A DNA stretch of 64,000 bases, taken from assembly GCA_018340805.1 (NCBI GenBank), contig JACMZG010001913.1, positions 15,727,861-15,791,860 on the forward strand. The letters are read 5' to 3'. Position 1 is the first letter of the stretch, and the number at the start of each line of letters is the position of its first letter. Positions 23,419 to 42,244 of the stretch are shown here, one piece after another. The notes beneath the pieces are model-generated. The model did no database searches. It was given only the letters and a program-made list of their open reading frames with translations, and was not told the DNA's origin. This DNA comes from Microvelia longipes. Its lineage: Eukaryota > Arthropoda > Insecta > Hemiptera > Veliidae. Made by a program: the position numbers and the translations under genes.

Positions 23419-23453
23419 CATGATTATAAACAACCATAGTTGTCACTTATAAG
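23419..23453 (-). promoter_or_regulatory. TATA box and initiator of giant gene
   Basis: CTTATAAG (23453-23446) lies 30 nt before the A of a TCATGT initiator-like site (23421). This predicts a 16-nt leader. Out-of-frame ATGs occur at or just after this site and would be too close to the cap to be efficiently used. Confidence 0.5.
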
Positions 23454-23689
23454 CGAATATATGGATAAATTAATTAATATATTCTTATGTTGTGATTCTG
23501 ACAGATTGATCGTCTTCATGGGACATTCATGCGGTACACATTCTATAAAACTCTAAAATTATCAATTATTTAAAAAAATAGATATGTCACATTTTGACAC
23601 AGTGTACTTCAACAGAGATATCCATAGATAAACAATATTAACATAGATGGCTCACTCAAAGATTTTTTTTTAAAAAAATAGTTGATGGG

Positions 23690-24030
23690 ATGCAGGAGGC
23701 TCAGTCTAGTGGTGACAGCGTGAATCTGTCAGCTATTTAATTTCTGACATTTTTATTTATTTATTTTTATTCAAACAAACAACGAGCTGTTGAGGGTAAT
23801 CAAGTCTTTCCATCCGCTTTTCAGCACTAGAATGATGAGGAGTCGATGGATGAGTGATCCCAAGAAAGCTCTATAAGAATTTCGAATAAATTGGTAAAAA
23901 GTGAAAAAAATAATTTCTCACTCTTACTTCACCCATTCTGTCGTCCCCCCTTCGATTTGAACCTCTAATGTCAGAGTTTTAAATTTTGTTTGTTTCCTTT
24001 ACTTATCCGTTTGCGCCAACCCGAGATGTT
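23690..24030 (-). mobile_element. Possible tRNA-derived SINE
   Basis: On the - strand, GAGGTTCAAATCG (B-box-like, near 23965) follows GGCGCAAACGG (A-box-like, near 24010). The distal part reads into 'gctcagtctagtgg' on the + strand. No second copy or target duplication was found, so this is tentative. It lies between the giant gene promoter and the Osiris gene. Confidence 0.35.
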
Positions 24031-24440
24031 ATATTCAGATAGCAAATTTGTATATTATGATTGTATATTATGATAGTAAAAAAAAATGTATATTATGATT
24101 TTAACAAATTTGAATGAGGGTTCACTCCTTAGCTGCTACGAGTTGTCGCCTTGCGACCCTGGGACTTCTTTTTGTTGTTATTTTGTATCTTTTACTTCTC
24201 ACATGGCCGTAGCTCTAGTATAGCAAATGTTCAAAGAATAGGATACCTACTCTTGCAAAAATTCGGCCCACTCAGCTTGCTGTGGCCCAGGATGGGCCAC
24301 AGACAAGTTTTATTCCTATTGTCTTGACATATTAGCCATTAAGATATGCTTTTCAAATATTGTTAAACTCCAGTGTTGTCTATTTTTGTAAACAGTGGTG
24401 CCACAACTTTGTCTTTATGCATGAATCAAGTGGGATTACA

Positions 24441-24731
24441 CCATAGAGATATATACTAGAGGGGGCATAGCCTATCTAAATCCATTGAGATGCCTGAAAC
24501 ATCGGTTTTGGGGATCTGTGTAACCTCATTGAAACCTCCTTCAAGAGTGAGTTAAGGTTATAACAAATCAATTGTTTTTAGCTTGCCGCACATTGTTTGT
24601 GTTTTGATTTGTATTTTTAACGTTCTTCTATATAAGTTACTGTAATTTTGTACTGATTATATTGATAGTCGAAGGTGGTCAGGTTTCAAAATTAAGCATA
24701 TAGGGCCCCTCTAGTAATAATATCTCTATGG
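24441..24731 (+). mobile_element. Family A MITE, complete copy with target duplication
   Basis: CCATAGAGATATATACTAGA at the left is inverted at the right (TAATAATATCTCTATGG). ATTACA flanks both sides (24435-24440 and 24732-24737). 291 bp, non-coding. Confidence 0.8.
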
Positions 24732-24739
24732 ATTACACT

Positions 24740-26870
24740 AATATTATTCTTCAATATGGCTTTATTCCATATCGTTGTGCTTTTATCTCTTTGCTTGCAT
24801 CTAATAAAATACTCCAATAAGATTTTTTTTAACAATTTTATTTACATTAACAATTAAATATCTCTATCACATAATTACAAATAAATAAATAAATATTTTA
24901 TGACTATTAACAATATATGTTTAATAATACTTTGTTTAATCCTTATACATTAATGTAATATTTAATTTATTTTTGGCGTTTCAAAGTTTGATACTACGTT
25001 AAAAATAAGTATCAAATTATTAACTTTAATTATTTTATTATTATTATTATCATTTTGGGTGTAATATTTATTTAATTTGAATTATATCCTTCATAAATTT
25101 GGTTTTACAAAATTATATTTATTTTAGAGTATAAAGTTCATGTAAAATAATGATGATTGAAGAAAAAAAAAAGAAAACATGTATAGTAACGATTAAATGC
25201 GAAGTATGTGAGGAAAAGTAAATTGGAAAGAATACAAATTTGTTGAAAATTTGTTAAAAAGAAAAGGAAAAGGTAAAGGAAACAAGCAAAAAAGATTTGA
25301 AAAGGGTTTTCTTTAGAAGAAATAAATTGTTCGTAATGTAAGGAATTGGAAGGAAAATAAAAATAATTAAGTGAAAGATGAAAAAATGGTTAAAAAATCG
25401 TGTAAAAACACTATAAAGTCTGGAAAAAATTAAAGAAAATATAAAAACTAATAATATTAATATCATAAAGTAAAATCAACAAAATGAATTATAAATATGA
25501 AAAAATACAAATTATATAATATTGAAGGAATGTAAGAAATAGTTTCAAAAATGTAATAATTGATTGTTATAAAAACTACATTGTTTATGTACTTATTTTG
25601 TTTATTTCAATTGTATGTACGTAATTTGTGATTATAAATGTAGGTTTTAATTTGAACGTCGTTTTGAGTCTGTTAGTGTCACTGTAAGTCATTTATTGTC
25701 TAATTAAAGCTTTAATTGTCTTTAGAAATTTTGTCTAGGTAATGTAAGTCAATTTGTCTTCTTGTCTTTATTTAGTTTAAATTCATGTGTCTGTATTTAG
25801 TTTTATTTTACTTTGTTTGTATTTAGTCCGTATTTTTGTTTTGTGTTGATTGTCAAGTTTTTTGTACTTTAAAGTTACGTCCTACGTTTTTGCGATAATT
25901 TTTGCTGAATTATTTAAGTCTTTTGTAGTTGGTGTCATCATTTTTCCATAAGCCAATTAAAGTCTATATGGTGTATGTCGTATTTTTATTCTGTTTGTTA
26001 TTTCGTTCTTCTGTTGCTTCTTTTCATTTGTCCAATTTTTATATGTAGTAGTTTTCATTTGATATTTTTAATAATGTCCCACATATTAGCCTCATAAACG
26101 CATTATTTATTTAGTAATTTGGCACCATCCTACTTATTGAAATATAGTTTTTAACAATGATAAAACTGCTATTACTTATAGAAAGGACTTTATCTAATAA
26201 GACTCTTTATTTACATTATTAAGTAGGAATAAATTATTTAAATTTTATGATTTATTTTACTTAAAGCTTTTCAAATTTCCAATTAGTCAAAGGTTTTTTA
26301 CTTATTTACAATAATTTTATTATTATCTTCGTTAAATAATAATTAATTTGTTTCAATATTTTCGCTATTTTGTATTTAATTATAAAAAGTTAATTGTTTT
26401 CGTCGAATTTCCGTTGTATAAGTTTGTCAAAATTTGTCAAACAAAATATATTTCATCATGATTAAAAAAAATTAGTTATAGAAATCATAAAGAGAATTAT
26501 GAATAAATGAAAATAAATTATGAATAATGAAAAATATTAGTTAAGTGATGGAAGTTTTGGATTTACGTATGAAATATGAAAGGATATGAAAATTTCAGAT
26601 TCAGTTGCTTATGATTGATGAAGTTGAAGACTTGAAGTGAAATAAATGTACTTGAAGAATTGTAATAAAGAAATTGAAAATGTTTTAATAACACACTGAG
26701 CTGATTCGAAAGATGTTGAACAATTGCATGGCTTAGATAGAAAATAGAAATGCTTTATATTGAATTACATGTAGGTCGTGTGGATGTCGAATTATTGAGA
26801 ATTTGTTGCTGAAAAAACCTTGTATCTCTTGAAGATGAATTAATTATTATTTAAAGAAGAAAAGGTTGTA
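24740..26870. other. AT-rich spacer between giant and Osiris genes
   Basis: No open frame with coding character and no recognised transposon. The stretch 25140-25500 is strikingly purine-rich on the + strand (A and G runs). A candidate Osiris poly(A) signal lies at 26684-26689. Confidence 0.5.
26684..26689 (-). terminator. Candidate ATTAAA poly(A) signal, Osiris gene
   Basis: ATTAAA on the - strand about 185 nt after the stop. An AATAAA also overlaps the stop codon itself (GAATAAAG at 26871-26877), which would give almost no 3' leader. Neither is proven. Confidence 0.25.
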
Positions 26871-26872
26871 CT

Positions 26873-33065
<6,193 letters not shown>

Positions 33066-33072
33066 CCTGGCG

Positions 33073-33113
33073 AACTGAATGACGTCCCCACCTCCTAACT
33101 ACATTATATACTC
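33073..33113 (-). promoter_or_regulatory. Osiris core promoter: TATA box and initiator
   Basis: TATATAATG (33110-33102) precedes a near-consensus arthropod initiator TTCAGTT (33079-33073, A at 33076) by 32-34 nt. The ATG follows after only 11 nt of leader. Confidence 0.65.
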
Positions 33114-33120
33114 GGATTGG

Positions 33121-34376
33121 AAATAGGACCCCCTACTAGCCGCAACCAGCCCTACCGTATCATCCGCAAAGCATCCCCGTCCAAATCCCAACATCCCCCA
33201 AGTACCCACTACTAATTTTCACTCAACTATTTTTTTGTCAACTTAAAGCGGAACTTAAAAAATTTCTTTAAACTTCCACACCCACCTGTCTATCTCGTCC
33301 ATTATATATTTTTCTCATACTCTATTGTTTTCACAAAAAGATGATCTTTAAATTTTGTACCATGACATTGTGACTTCTTCCACTCCCTCGTATTTTTGCA
33401 TTCTCTGACCTACCTACGCCCTCGCACATTGTTTCCTTTTAATTGTACTTATCCTGGATTTAATATAAATATTTGTATAAATACATATTGTAGAAAGATA
33501 AGTATCTAAAGATTTTCTATGACATGTAAGGAATGAAAGCGGATTGAAATATAAAAAACGATGTTGAATATTAAGCAGTTTTCACTATTTTTTTAGCTCC
33601 AAATGTAACTAGTTTAGTGCTATAGTGCTTTTAATATCTATAGATTTAGGACAAATTTTACCTAATACATATCAAATATAAAGATCTATGTTTGAAAAAA
33701 GGACAAAACAGGTAGGTTGTATTTAAAATAAAGTTTTATCTATAAAATAACCGCAAGAGTGAGAAATAATAAAATAGTAAATATTTATATTGCTATTATT
33801 CTATTTGTTGACTTTGCGGTTACATTTTATGTCGTATTGTTACTTTAAGCCAACTAAGTTTTATGATAAACAGATGCTGAGTTCTTATTTATGAATGCTC
33901 CTCGTAAAAAAATGTTATATTAAAGTTAGTGGTTAGGTTTAAGTTTTATAGCTCATTTTTATAAAATAGATAAATATCTACTTGACCATGTATTGTCCAG
34001 TTCTTTGATCTCTATGTGTCAATTTATCTTGTTAATAGTTGGTTATTTTGATTAGTTTTATAGATTATATTAATCATTTAACCTTTGTGCTGTATCAGCA
34101 AAATATTAAAAATCGGCGTATTTAAGGGTTGCAAACTAAGCAATAACAAAATTTTAGGAAATAGAAATAATTAAAAATAAAGAAATAATAATCTAAGTTA
34201 ATAGTTATTTATGCACCATGAGAATAAAGAATGCAATTATTTACCTGTGCAATAAATTTGTTCTTAAAGCGATATCTGAGGGAACCAATGCATTTATCTC
34301 TTGAAAAGAGACCGAGGTAATTATTAAAAGGAAATAATGATATTTTATTCCCGAGCCGGTGGAGGTAAATATAGTG
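33121..34376. other. Intergenic sequence upstream of Osiris
   Basis: 33121-33430 is unusually C-rich for this window (ccccc and cctacc words) and is the likely proximal regulatory region. Beyond it is ordinary AT-rich DNA; no gene seen. Confidence 0.45.
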
Positions 34377-34381
34377 ATAAT

Positions 34382-34477
<96 letters not shown>

Positions 34478-34519
34478 AATATATATATATGTATATATAT
34501 ATATATTTTTTTTTTTTTT
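34377..34519. repeat. (TA)n microsatellite ending in T-run
   Basis: TA tract with phase breaks, followed by 14 T. Confidence 0.95.
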
Positions 34520-34741
34520 GCTATACCCTTCTATAAATTAAAAGGCTTCCGGCCATTGCTAAAATCAATGATTCAGCCTCACCCTTATATGATTTGGAAC
34601 CACTAACCCCAAAAAGGAATTACTTTTTAGTCCCAAGGAAGTAATTTTAGAGTGTTGATTTTAAAATGTAAGTTTAATCTTTACACCATGAAAACTCATC
34701 AAAAACTTCATATTATTCTTCATATTTAATTTATTTGGGGA

Positions 34742-34875
34742 TAATAGTTATTTATGCCATAAGGCTGAGAAGTGTGTCTTTATGTCACGGCAATTAGATT
34801 TACCGACGAGCAAAGCGTGTCGGGAAAAATTGCCAAGACATAAAGACATTCTCAGCCGGATGGCATACACTATTT
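34742..34875. mobile_element. 134-bp foldback element
   Basis: AATAGTTATTTATGCCAT at the left and ATGGCATACACTATT at the right are inverted, with further pairing of 'ggctgagaa...tctttatgtc' against 'gacataaagacattctcagcc'. The loop is about 33 nt and contains 'cgacgagcaaagcgtgtcgg'. Confidence 0.7.
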
Positions 34876-34879
34876 TTTT

Positions 34880-36220
34880 GAGGTAGCACTCATTAAATAA
34901 ACTGCGCTATATACTTAATTGAAAAAAAAAACAAACGTCTAATTAACTCCATATTATCGTCGTCATTGAATTCATCCATAGATTCACACTTTTACTCAAA
35001 AATGTAAAAACTTTACAAATAAACAAACAAAAATTGACAATTGGAACAACTTTTAAAAACGAAAAAAAATTAGTCTACGAACAAAAACAGAAACAAAATG
35101 AATGTTTTTAAAGAAACCTCATAAAGCTTTTACACAGATTGTTTTTTGAACACGCTACATTACAGTAATGGCGGCAATATATGAATTACTTTTACGTCCT
35201 AGGAGTTTTTTTTACAATCATTATTGTCCTCGGAGGTGAAAAGTACTAAATAACCTCCTATAACAATAATGATTGGCTTCTCATCCTAAAAACGGTCTAA
35301 TAAAGTGCTCAATTACGTACTACCTCAAAAGAAATAAATTATTTAGCATGGTGAATACCTTACCACTCCAAACCTTACTATACTTAAGATCTCTTCTGCG
35401 GATAATGCTACATATAATTAATCTCAGTCGAATCAATGAAACTAAGTATTATGATGATATTTAAATAAGCTGATTTAACACTCAAAAGGTAATATTTATT
35501 TTTAGATAGAAGCTCCTAATCTGTTACATATCTCTGCATTCATTATCTAGTGCATTATCTAAGGTCTTATTAGTGCTAAAGCTAAACTTATTCACATACA
35601 AATTTTCGCCATCCAAGCTACGTCATCATGTTTTCATGATGAAAAATTCCCTATAAATACTTGGGATCTGTAATAAACAATCATGGGATATGGATAAGAT
35701 GTATTTTTTTATTAGGAAGTTTCAATCAATGCTTCAGCCAATTGGAACAGAGCCATTTTATTGTACAGATATTAGTGGAGATTTATAATATTAACATACA
35801 AAGATATACTTGGTTTATATATTACTTTAGTTATAATAAATAAAAACAATATTTAAGCTTTTGATTAGGTCGTATGATTAGGTCTTCATCAGAAAGTGTT
35901 GAATAGAAGTAACTTAACAGAAAGCAGTTAACAGAAAGAAACATTTGAGGTATCTAAACATAAGTTTATGCTATCGATGGATGAACTACAAAACTAAACA
36001 AAGATGTAGCCATTGTAGCCGACTTAAAATTATTGTTATGGGTTTTAGAAATAGACTTTTTAATTAAAGTCAAATTAAAAAAATTCATAAAACATTGGAT
36101 GAAATAAATATAGCTATTCCATTGCTTCCTTTCTGTAGCGATAGAAATGTAAAATATAAAAAAATAATTGTAACTTAGTTCTTTATTGTTTGTTTTTTGT
36201 TCTTTATTGATGTACTTTAT
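34880..36220. other. Intergenic DNA with short hairpin and possible repeat
   Basis: A hairpin lies at 35213-35273 ('aatcattattgt' with 'acaataatgatt'). 35330-35460 shows weak inverted similarity to 36500-36600 (words around 'cttaag' and 'agtcgaatca'). No gene supported. Confidence 0.4.
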
Positions 36221-36224
36221 TTTT

Positions 36225-36340
36225 TACGTACGTAATTCATTCATTATGTACGTATTTCATTTATTACGTATGTAATTCATTCATTACGAACGTATTTTAT
36301 TTATTGCGTATATAATTCATTCATTACGTGTGTAATTTTT
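36225..36340. repeat. 20-bp tandem repeat, ~6 units
   Basis: Variants of 'tacgtaattcattcatta' and 'tacgtatttcatttatta' alternate, giving a 40-bp higher-order period. Confidence 0.75.
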
Positions 36341-38330
36341 ATGTGAATCATTTTGATGTTATCACTACAAGTACTACGTTTCTATGTGAAGTATATAGAT
36401 TATAGAGACAGAAATCTGTAATCAGGATTAGGAGATCTAGATTCCTATCTAAAAGTAAAGATTATCTTTTAAGTGTTCAATCAATTGGTTTAAATACCAT
36501 CTAAATATTTTATTTCCTTGGACTCGACTGAAATAATGTAGGATTGTCTTGAGGTGGTCTTAAGTAGTGTGTGTGGATTGGAGTTAAAGATGAGGTGTTA
36601 AATTAGCGTGCTAAATAGTTTTCATTATCTCCTGATGGATTATAACATGAGGTTTTTTGATGAGTTGTCAGGGCGTAAAGAATAAATTTACTCTATAAAA
36701 TAATCTCTAAAATTAATAATTTTGGACTAAAAAGTAATTTATTCTTGGTGTTAAGGCTCTCAATTCATGTGAGGGCTGTATGTTCAATTTTATTAGTGAA
36801 AGAACCCTTACAACTTATAAGGGGCTTAGCAAAATTAAAGAAAAGATTTTATATTTTCTCTGGGGCAATACCCCCGAAATTTATGTATTTTCATCTTAAA
36901 CTGGTTCGAAATTTGTTTAAGGTCAAAATATGTTGTTTCGAGCAGTAAACAAATTTGATACTTTTGGTGGCGTCCCCTATCCGCAAAATGAAAACTTGGT
37001 TCCCTATCCGGGAAACCAAGATTACGGCCAGTAAGCAACAAATTACAAGTGGAGAGTCGTTTTCTTCCGGTTATTTTGGGTGCTGAATCGAACAAAACCA
37101 GTCGATAAAGCCACTTTTTTATTTTTTCAAAGAAAATGTGCTAAAAAAATGAGCATAAACTGTATGGGATACATGTGCGCATTTTCTTTGAAAAATTAGC
37201 AAAAAATAGTTTTAAAGCTTCTGCTTAAACATTAAACATATATCGGAAACTTAAGCTAAAATTGTATTGATAACCAAGAAAACGCGCTTTTAAAAGAAAA
37301 TTCGCCCAGCTTGCGGTAGTACAATATCATTTATTTATTTATTTAAATACAATTAACAGCTTTTTAATCCTTTTAAAAATATAATGACAAAATGCTTATC
37401 CACATAAAAGTACAAAAATTTTGATAAAAAAAATAATGTACAAAATTAAGAATACAAAGACATTGCCCTAAATAATATGTATTTAAAAAATAAAAAAATT
37501 AACATTAAATAACCCCTAAAAACTTTTAATATATGAATCATTGATTCATTTTTTCTTTTTTATGTCAATTAATATTAGAACTCCCTTCCTATAATTTCTC
37601 TTTATAATTTTGTCTTCCACATAATGATTTTCGTCAAATAGCCATCAATAGAAACTAAAAAAAATAATGATAATAACACCTCGTAATCTTGTTTTAATTG
37701 ATATTATCCACACAAATATGAGAAGGTAAAACACTGTAAAACAAAAGAAAATAAATTATAAAGGACTTTAATTTCTTTGGCAGAAAATCTGCGTGAGATT
37801 CAAGGGAAAGTGAGAACCAAGTTTAATCATGGTCTGTAGAAAGGAATCGGATAATTGGTAACTACAAGAATTGTTTCTGCGGCTTTTCATGTAGTTATGG
37901 GATTTGTAGCTAATTGCGTTAAAGATTTTTAGGGAAAGAAATTTTTTTAGACGAGGCTACTGCGGCTTTGTAAGATGACCTATTGAGATTTCTTCTGTAA
38001 AATACTGGATTAGAAAAATGTGTAATTGTTTGATGAGAAATTATCTATTGAAATTAAACTTAAATTGAAATTAAAGAAAAGCTTGAGATAATTTGCTAAT
38101 AACGCAGCGCGATGAATCTAATTATGCCTTTATAATATTTACTACATTTGAAAATACATACTAGAATGTATTTTTAAATGTTTTAATAATTTAATAACAC
38201 ATATTTATTTATCAAATAATATTGTAAGGATAACGCAATTTAAAAATATTACTTTAAAGAATTACGGGTTTTACTTGATGTCAATTACGCATGTGTCAGC
38301 AGCCAGATACAAGCTTACTCCCTATTTATT
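36341..38330. other. Intergenic AT-rich DNA
   Basis: No gene supported. A short GC-richer patch at 36950-37090 contains a nearby inverted 'aacttggttccctatccggg' type motif but no element boundaries. Confidence 0.45.
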
Positions 38331-38333
38331 CCC

Positions 38334-38480
38334 GTATTTTGATTACTTTAGTCCGTATTTTGATTACTTAAGTCCATATTTTGATTACTTTAGTCCGTAT
38401 TTTGATTACTTTAGTCCGTATTTTGATTACTCTAATCTGTATTTTGATTACTTTAGTCCGTATTTTGATTACTTTAGTCC
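38334..38480. repeat. 21-bp minisatellite, 7 units
   Basis: Seven exact-length units of GTATTTTGATTACTTTAGTC(C), with few substitutions. Being a multiple of three, it makes a spurious repetitive frame. Confidence 0.95.
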
Positions 38481-38493
38481 CGCTTTTTACATT

Positions 38494-38884
38494 GTTGAAA
38501 TACAAAATGAATTGTATAAATAATCTTGTTAAAATACAAAATGTATTGCATAAATAATCTTGTTGAAATACAAAATGTATTGCATAAATATCCTTGTTGA
38601 AATACAAAATGTATTGCATAAATATCCTTGTTGAAATACTAAATGTATTGCATAAATAATCTTGTTGAAATACAAAATGTATTATATAAATAGCATTGTT
38701 GAAATACAAAATGTATTGCATAAGTATCCTTGTTGAAATACAAAATGTAATGTGTAAATATCTTTGTTGAAATACCAAATGTATTGTATAAGTATCCTTG
38801 TTGAAATACAAAATGTATTGCACAAATAACCTCGTTGAAATACAAAATGTAATGTGTAAAGAGATTTGTTAAAATACAAAATGT
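38494..38884. repeat. 34-bp minisatellite, 11.5 units
   Basis: Units start GTTGAAATACAAAATGTATT and are exactly 34 bp. Substitutions cluster near the 3' end of each unit. It starts 13 bp after a second, unrelated minisatellite. Confidence 0.95.
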
Positions 38885-39830
38885 GAAAACGTTTCTCATT
38901 ATTAGGCTGTTAGATCATCATATAAAAAACACTGGCCCAAAGTATGAGATCTAATGACTTAATAAATACTGACTTAGTCGAGAATCCCTGCTTCATATAA
39001 GTACCAGTCTTGGTGAGATATACTACATTTGGACATTCGTTTTATTAACTTCATATAGTGTGACATCTCCCGTCATATTGTCTTATCTCTTTCCCGGGTT
39101 ATTTAAAGTATATCGTCTCCTACGTTATAGAAATTGACTAAAACTAAGCAAATAATATCAATTTTATAACTTAAAACTAGTGATTTTATGCAGTTAACCT
39201 GAGAAAATTAGAGGTCAACACTCTAAGTTTCCTTTATAAGATTATAGTTTTACTATATTATCCTTCATCTCATCTTAATCCTAACTTCTTTTATCCAAAT
39301 CAATAAAAATATGTTTGTTTATGTTAAGTTAAAGTTTAGTTGTAAAAAACATTGTGTGATGTATCTCGAATCATGAACAGAACGAAATAGCACAGTTCTT
39401 GTGCTATTGACTGTCATATGTTTGTAAGGTTTTGGTTTTGTTTGAAAGCTTGGATGATGAGTCTCAATGTTATTGCAAAGGTTATTACTATTTCATGAGC
39501 TTCATGATACTTTCTCTCCTGTAGTACTTAGATTTATGGCAATCTCGTTTTTGTAATTACTAGATTCTGAAAAGAACACTTCCGTAAGTTTAGATTTGTC
39601 TGTTATTTGATATTGGTTTAGACCAGTAGTTCTTAACCGGTAAGTTTTTGCGGGACGAATATACGACTCGTTATTCGTCTTGGACTCTCACACTCTCGAT
39701 GCACTTTTGATTTCAATGATACAAAGTTGTCGTATTGAAACGAAAGTTGATGTTCTTATTTATTGCGTAAAGGTTTACATTTGTACTAAATTTCAACTCA
39801 ATTGGATCATTTCCTAAACCTTTTTAAGTT
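38885..39830. other. Intergenic sequence
   Basis: No gene seen. 39760-39830 may be an inverted fragment of family D ('aaatttcaactcaattgg'). Confidence 0.4.
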
Positions 39831-39834
39831 TTTA

Positions 39835-40163
39835 CAATTTCAGTACAAGATGTTTACCTGTATGTAATAAATAAGTAGACTAAATTCATTTGAATACAAC
39901 AATTATATCCATGATTTTTGTTAGATCATAAAAGTTAAAAAGCATCAAGCGTGGTCAGTGCCTGGATGGGCGATCGCTGGAAATGACATGAATGAATTTA
40001 CTATCTGATGACAAGCGAAGCGAGTCCGAAGACATGTTGGAGTATAAATTTAACGATTTGTATATTCTGAGAAAGTGCAAAGCGAGTCCGAAGCAGGGAA
40101 GATGAGCGTAGCAAATACGATGTGACGAGGAAAAGTTCCGAGGTACCCCGTACCCAATTTATC
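39835..40163 (+). mobile_element. Family D element, 3' part
   Basis: It contains 'aaaagcatcaagcgtggtca', 'gcgaagcgagtccgaagaca' and ends 'gaggtaccccgtaccc'. The same series occurs at 52310-52548 and 59110-59375. Confidence 0.75.
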
Positions 40164-40331
40164 AGTAATAGTTTAACAATTATATGTTTAGTTCTATTGA
40201 ACCATTTTAGTTGTTAAGAAATTAATTATGCTCATTTTCCGGACTTTAAATAAGCTTTAAAAAAAAATTATCGATCTGAAATGGGAATGTTAATTGTTTT
40301 AATATAAGGAACCAAAGTAAGAAGAACTAAG

Positions 40332-40725
40332 GAGAGCGTTAATGGAGTTCATCTTAATTAAAGAGGAAGAAGTCTCTCCACAAAAATATATTTCTTTATA
40401 GCAAAGCGCTTTCAACCTAACAAGAGGTCATCATTAGTGCTAGCCTAACAAACAAATAATACAATAAATCAGAAAAATAAGAGAAAGCTAATAGAAAAAA
40501 ATAAATAAAAAATAAATAAATAAACTATCTAGTAAACCGATTAAAAACACGAGTCAATACAATAAAATAAAAAAATTAAAACAAAATAACAAATAAATAA
40601 ATAAAAAAAACAATAATAAAAATTAAAAAATACCGTTGAATGTAGAAGAGGGTTGAAGAAGAAGAAGCGTTTTGCTATAAAGAAATATATTTTTGTGGAG
40701 AGACTTCTTCCTCTTTTTTGAAGCA
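40332..40725. mobile_element. Family E foldback MITE (copy 2)
   Basis: Left arm 'gaagaagtctctccacaaaa' to 'agcaaagcgctttcaac' and right arm 'agcgttttgctataaagaaa' to 'tggagagacttcttcctctt' are inverted. The centre is an A-rich, AAATAAAT-type spacer of about 200 bp. Confidence 0.75.
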
Positions 40726-40729
40726 AAGT

Positions 40730-42240
40730 AAGTTTATCTTTGGGAATTGGACGGTCAGAGTTTCAGTACCCGGGTTATGGATCTGAAGTGATATGATTAA
40801 ATAAAAGTGTGACTTTTGTGAACTGCAGCTTATGGACAGTCTATGTATAATGTCTATCGGCATGTTTCTATTGTTAAAATGAAAATAAATTACAGAGACG
40901 CCTAATTCTAGATTCGGCTGATAGTTTCATTGAGTTTAGAAAGAGCTTTACTAACTAATAGCTCCTTACTCTTTAGTTAGCGTTATTTCTTTTCGCTCGT
41001 TTCAAACTTACTTACTAAATATTGTCATTACTTACATCAAAACTAATAATTTCTTTATTTCCGACAATAAAAATTCTCATTTTCTAATGTAATTTAAAAT
41101 AAATGACAAGGTAAGCCGTTAGGAAGATGGTTTTCACTTTTTATTCAGTGGAATGATTGATGACTCTATCAAAAATAAAAGACCTTAGAGGTCAAGTTTA
41201 AACACAGCTTTTTTTATCGTAAATACTGGACAAAAAAACACATTTTTATTAATTTTTTTCCTTAAAAAGATTGCAAGGAAAAGTTTTTTGAGTTATTAAA
41301 AGAAGAAGGCTTCCAAGCATGCCACTTACTGGTTGTCGACCTGAAGATATTCAGAGTGGAATATTTTAGATGTATCAACATTAAATCCTTGACAATAAGG
41401 GGAAAACATGGTTCTAGACTGTCAAAAATGGTTTCTACCCCCCCCCTAAATTGGATCTTGTGAGTTCAAATTTACCATTTGGGAACTATTACTCCAATAA
41501 ATCATTAGATACTTCCGAGTTTTGCAAAACATAAATAATTGACACAATATAAATGTGCTAAAGACACCTGTGAAATGCAACAAGCAAAAAGCAATGCTAC
41601 ATCTGGGAACTGTTCCGTGATTCGACATTCGTCTTCATGGGTTTAATGTTGGTGCGTCTGAAATGTTCTAGCCTGTATAGAATCAGAGATATATTATTTA
41701 TATATTCGAAAAATCTGCAACTATATATGATCTAGTTTGGGCACAAATGAAGCTCTTCAATAGCTCTCAGGGAAAGATTTTGCCTTACAAATGTTTAGGG
41801 TATGAGTTGGATTGCTGATTGGCTAAGTTGTGCTAGGCGCTTGTATTTTTTATCCTTTCAGATTAACATAAATGTTTTTTTCTGATTTTTGTTCGGAATC
41901 CCAGTCTACACTGTTTCACTGTTCATTCATTTGTTACAATGTTCTCGCGTGGTTTGCTAAAGTTTTTCTTTAACTATGAGTTTTTTTTGTTATTAAGGCC
42001 CTAAGATTCTAATAAGAGTTTTTATAAGTTGTCCTCTCCCTCTGAAGTGTAATAAAATACTGGTAGGAGTTTGGCCTGGACTAGTGAAATTGTTATCGGA
42101 TGAAAAGTATAAGTTTAAAAAAAGTACATAGTACATAAATCGGTCAATCCATTAGCCAATCTCAGCCTCCAACTACGTCATGCAGCATTCGGCCACATTG
42201 CTTCGTCCAACGGAAACCCCCTTTAGTGGACTCATCAGCC
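40730..42240. other. Intergenic; contains family H repeat
   Basis: 41446-41640 is related in inverted orientation to 49230-49410 ('gcaatgctacatctgggaac' and 'gaatgtcgaatgatgg' blocks). Otherwise no feature. Confidence 0.45.
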
Positions 42241-42244
42241 GGAC

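Noticed and set aside
25254..25466. 70-codon hydrophobic - strand frame as a signal-peptide exon
   Set aside because: It is the complement of a purine-rich tract that yields Phe/Leu/Ile by composition; no donor of suitable phase was found.
38334..38884. CRISPR array
   Set aside because: The units are contiguous with no variable spacers, in an insect nuclear context; these are minisatellites.
38368..38899. Repetitive - strand frames of 65-151 codons
   Set aside because: They are read-through of the 34-bp minisatellite in all frames.
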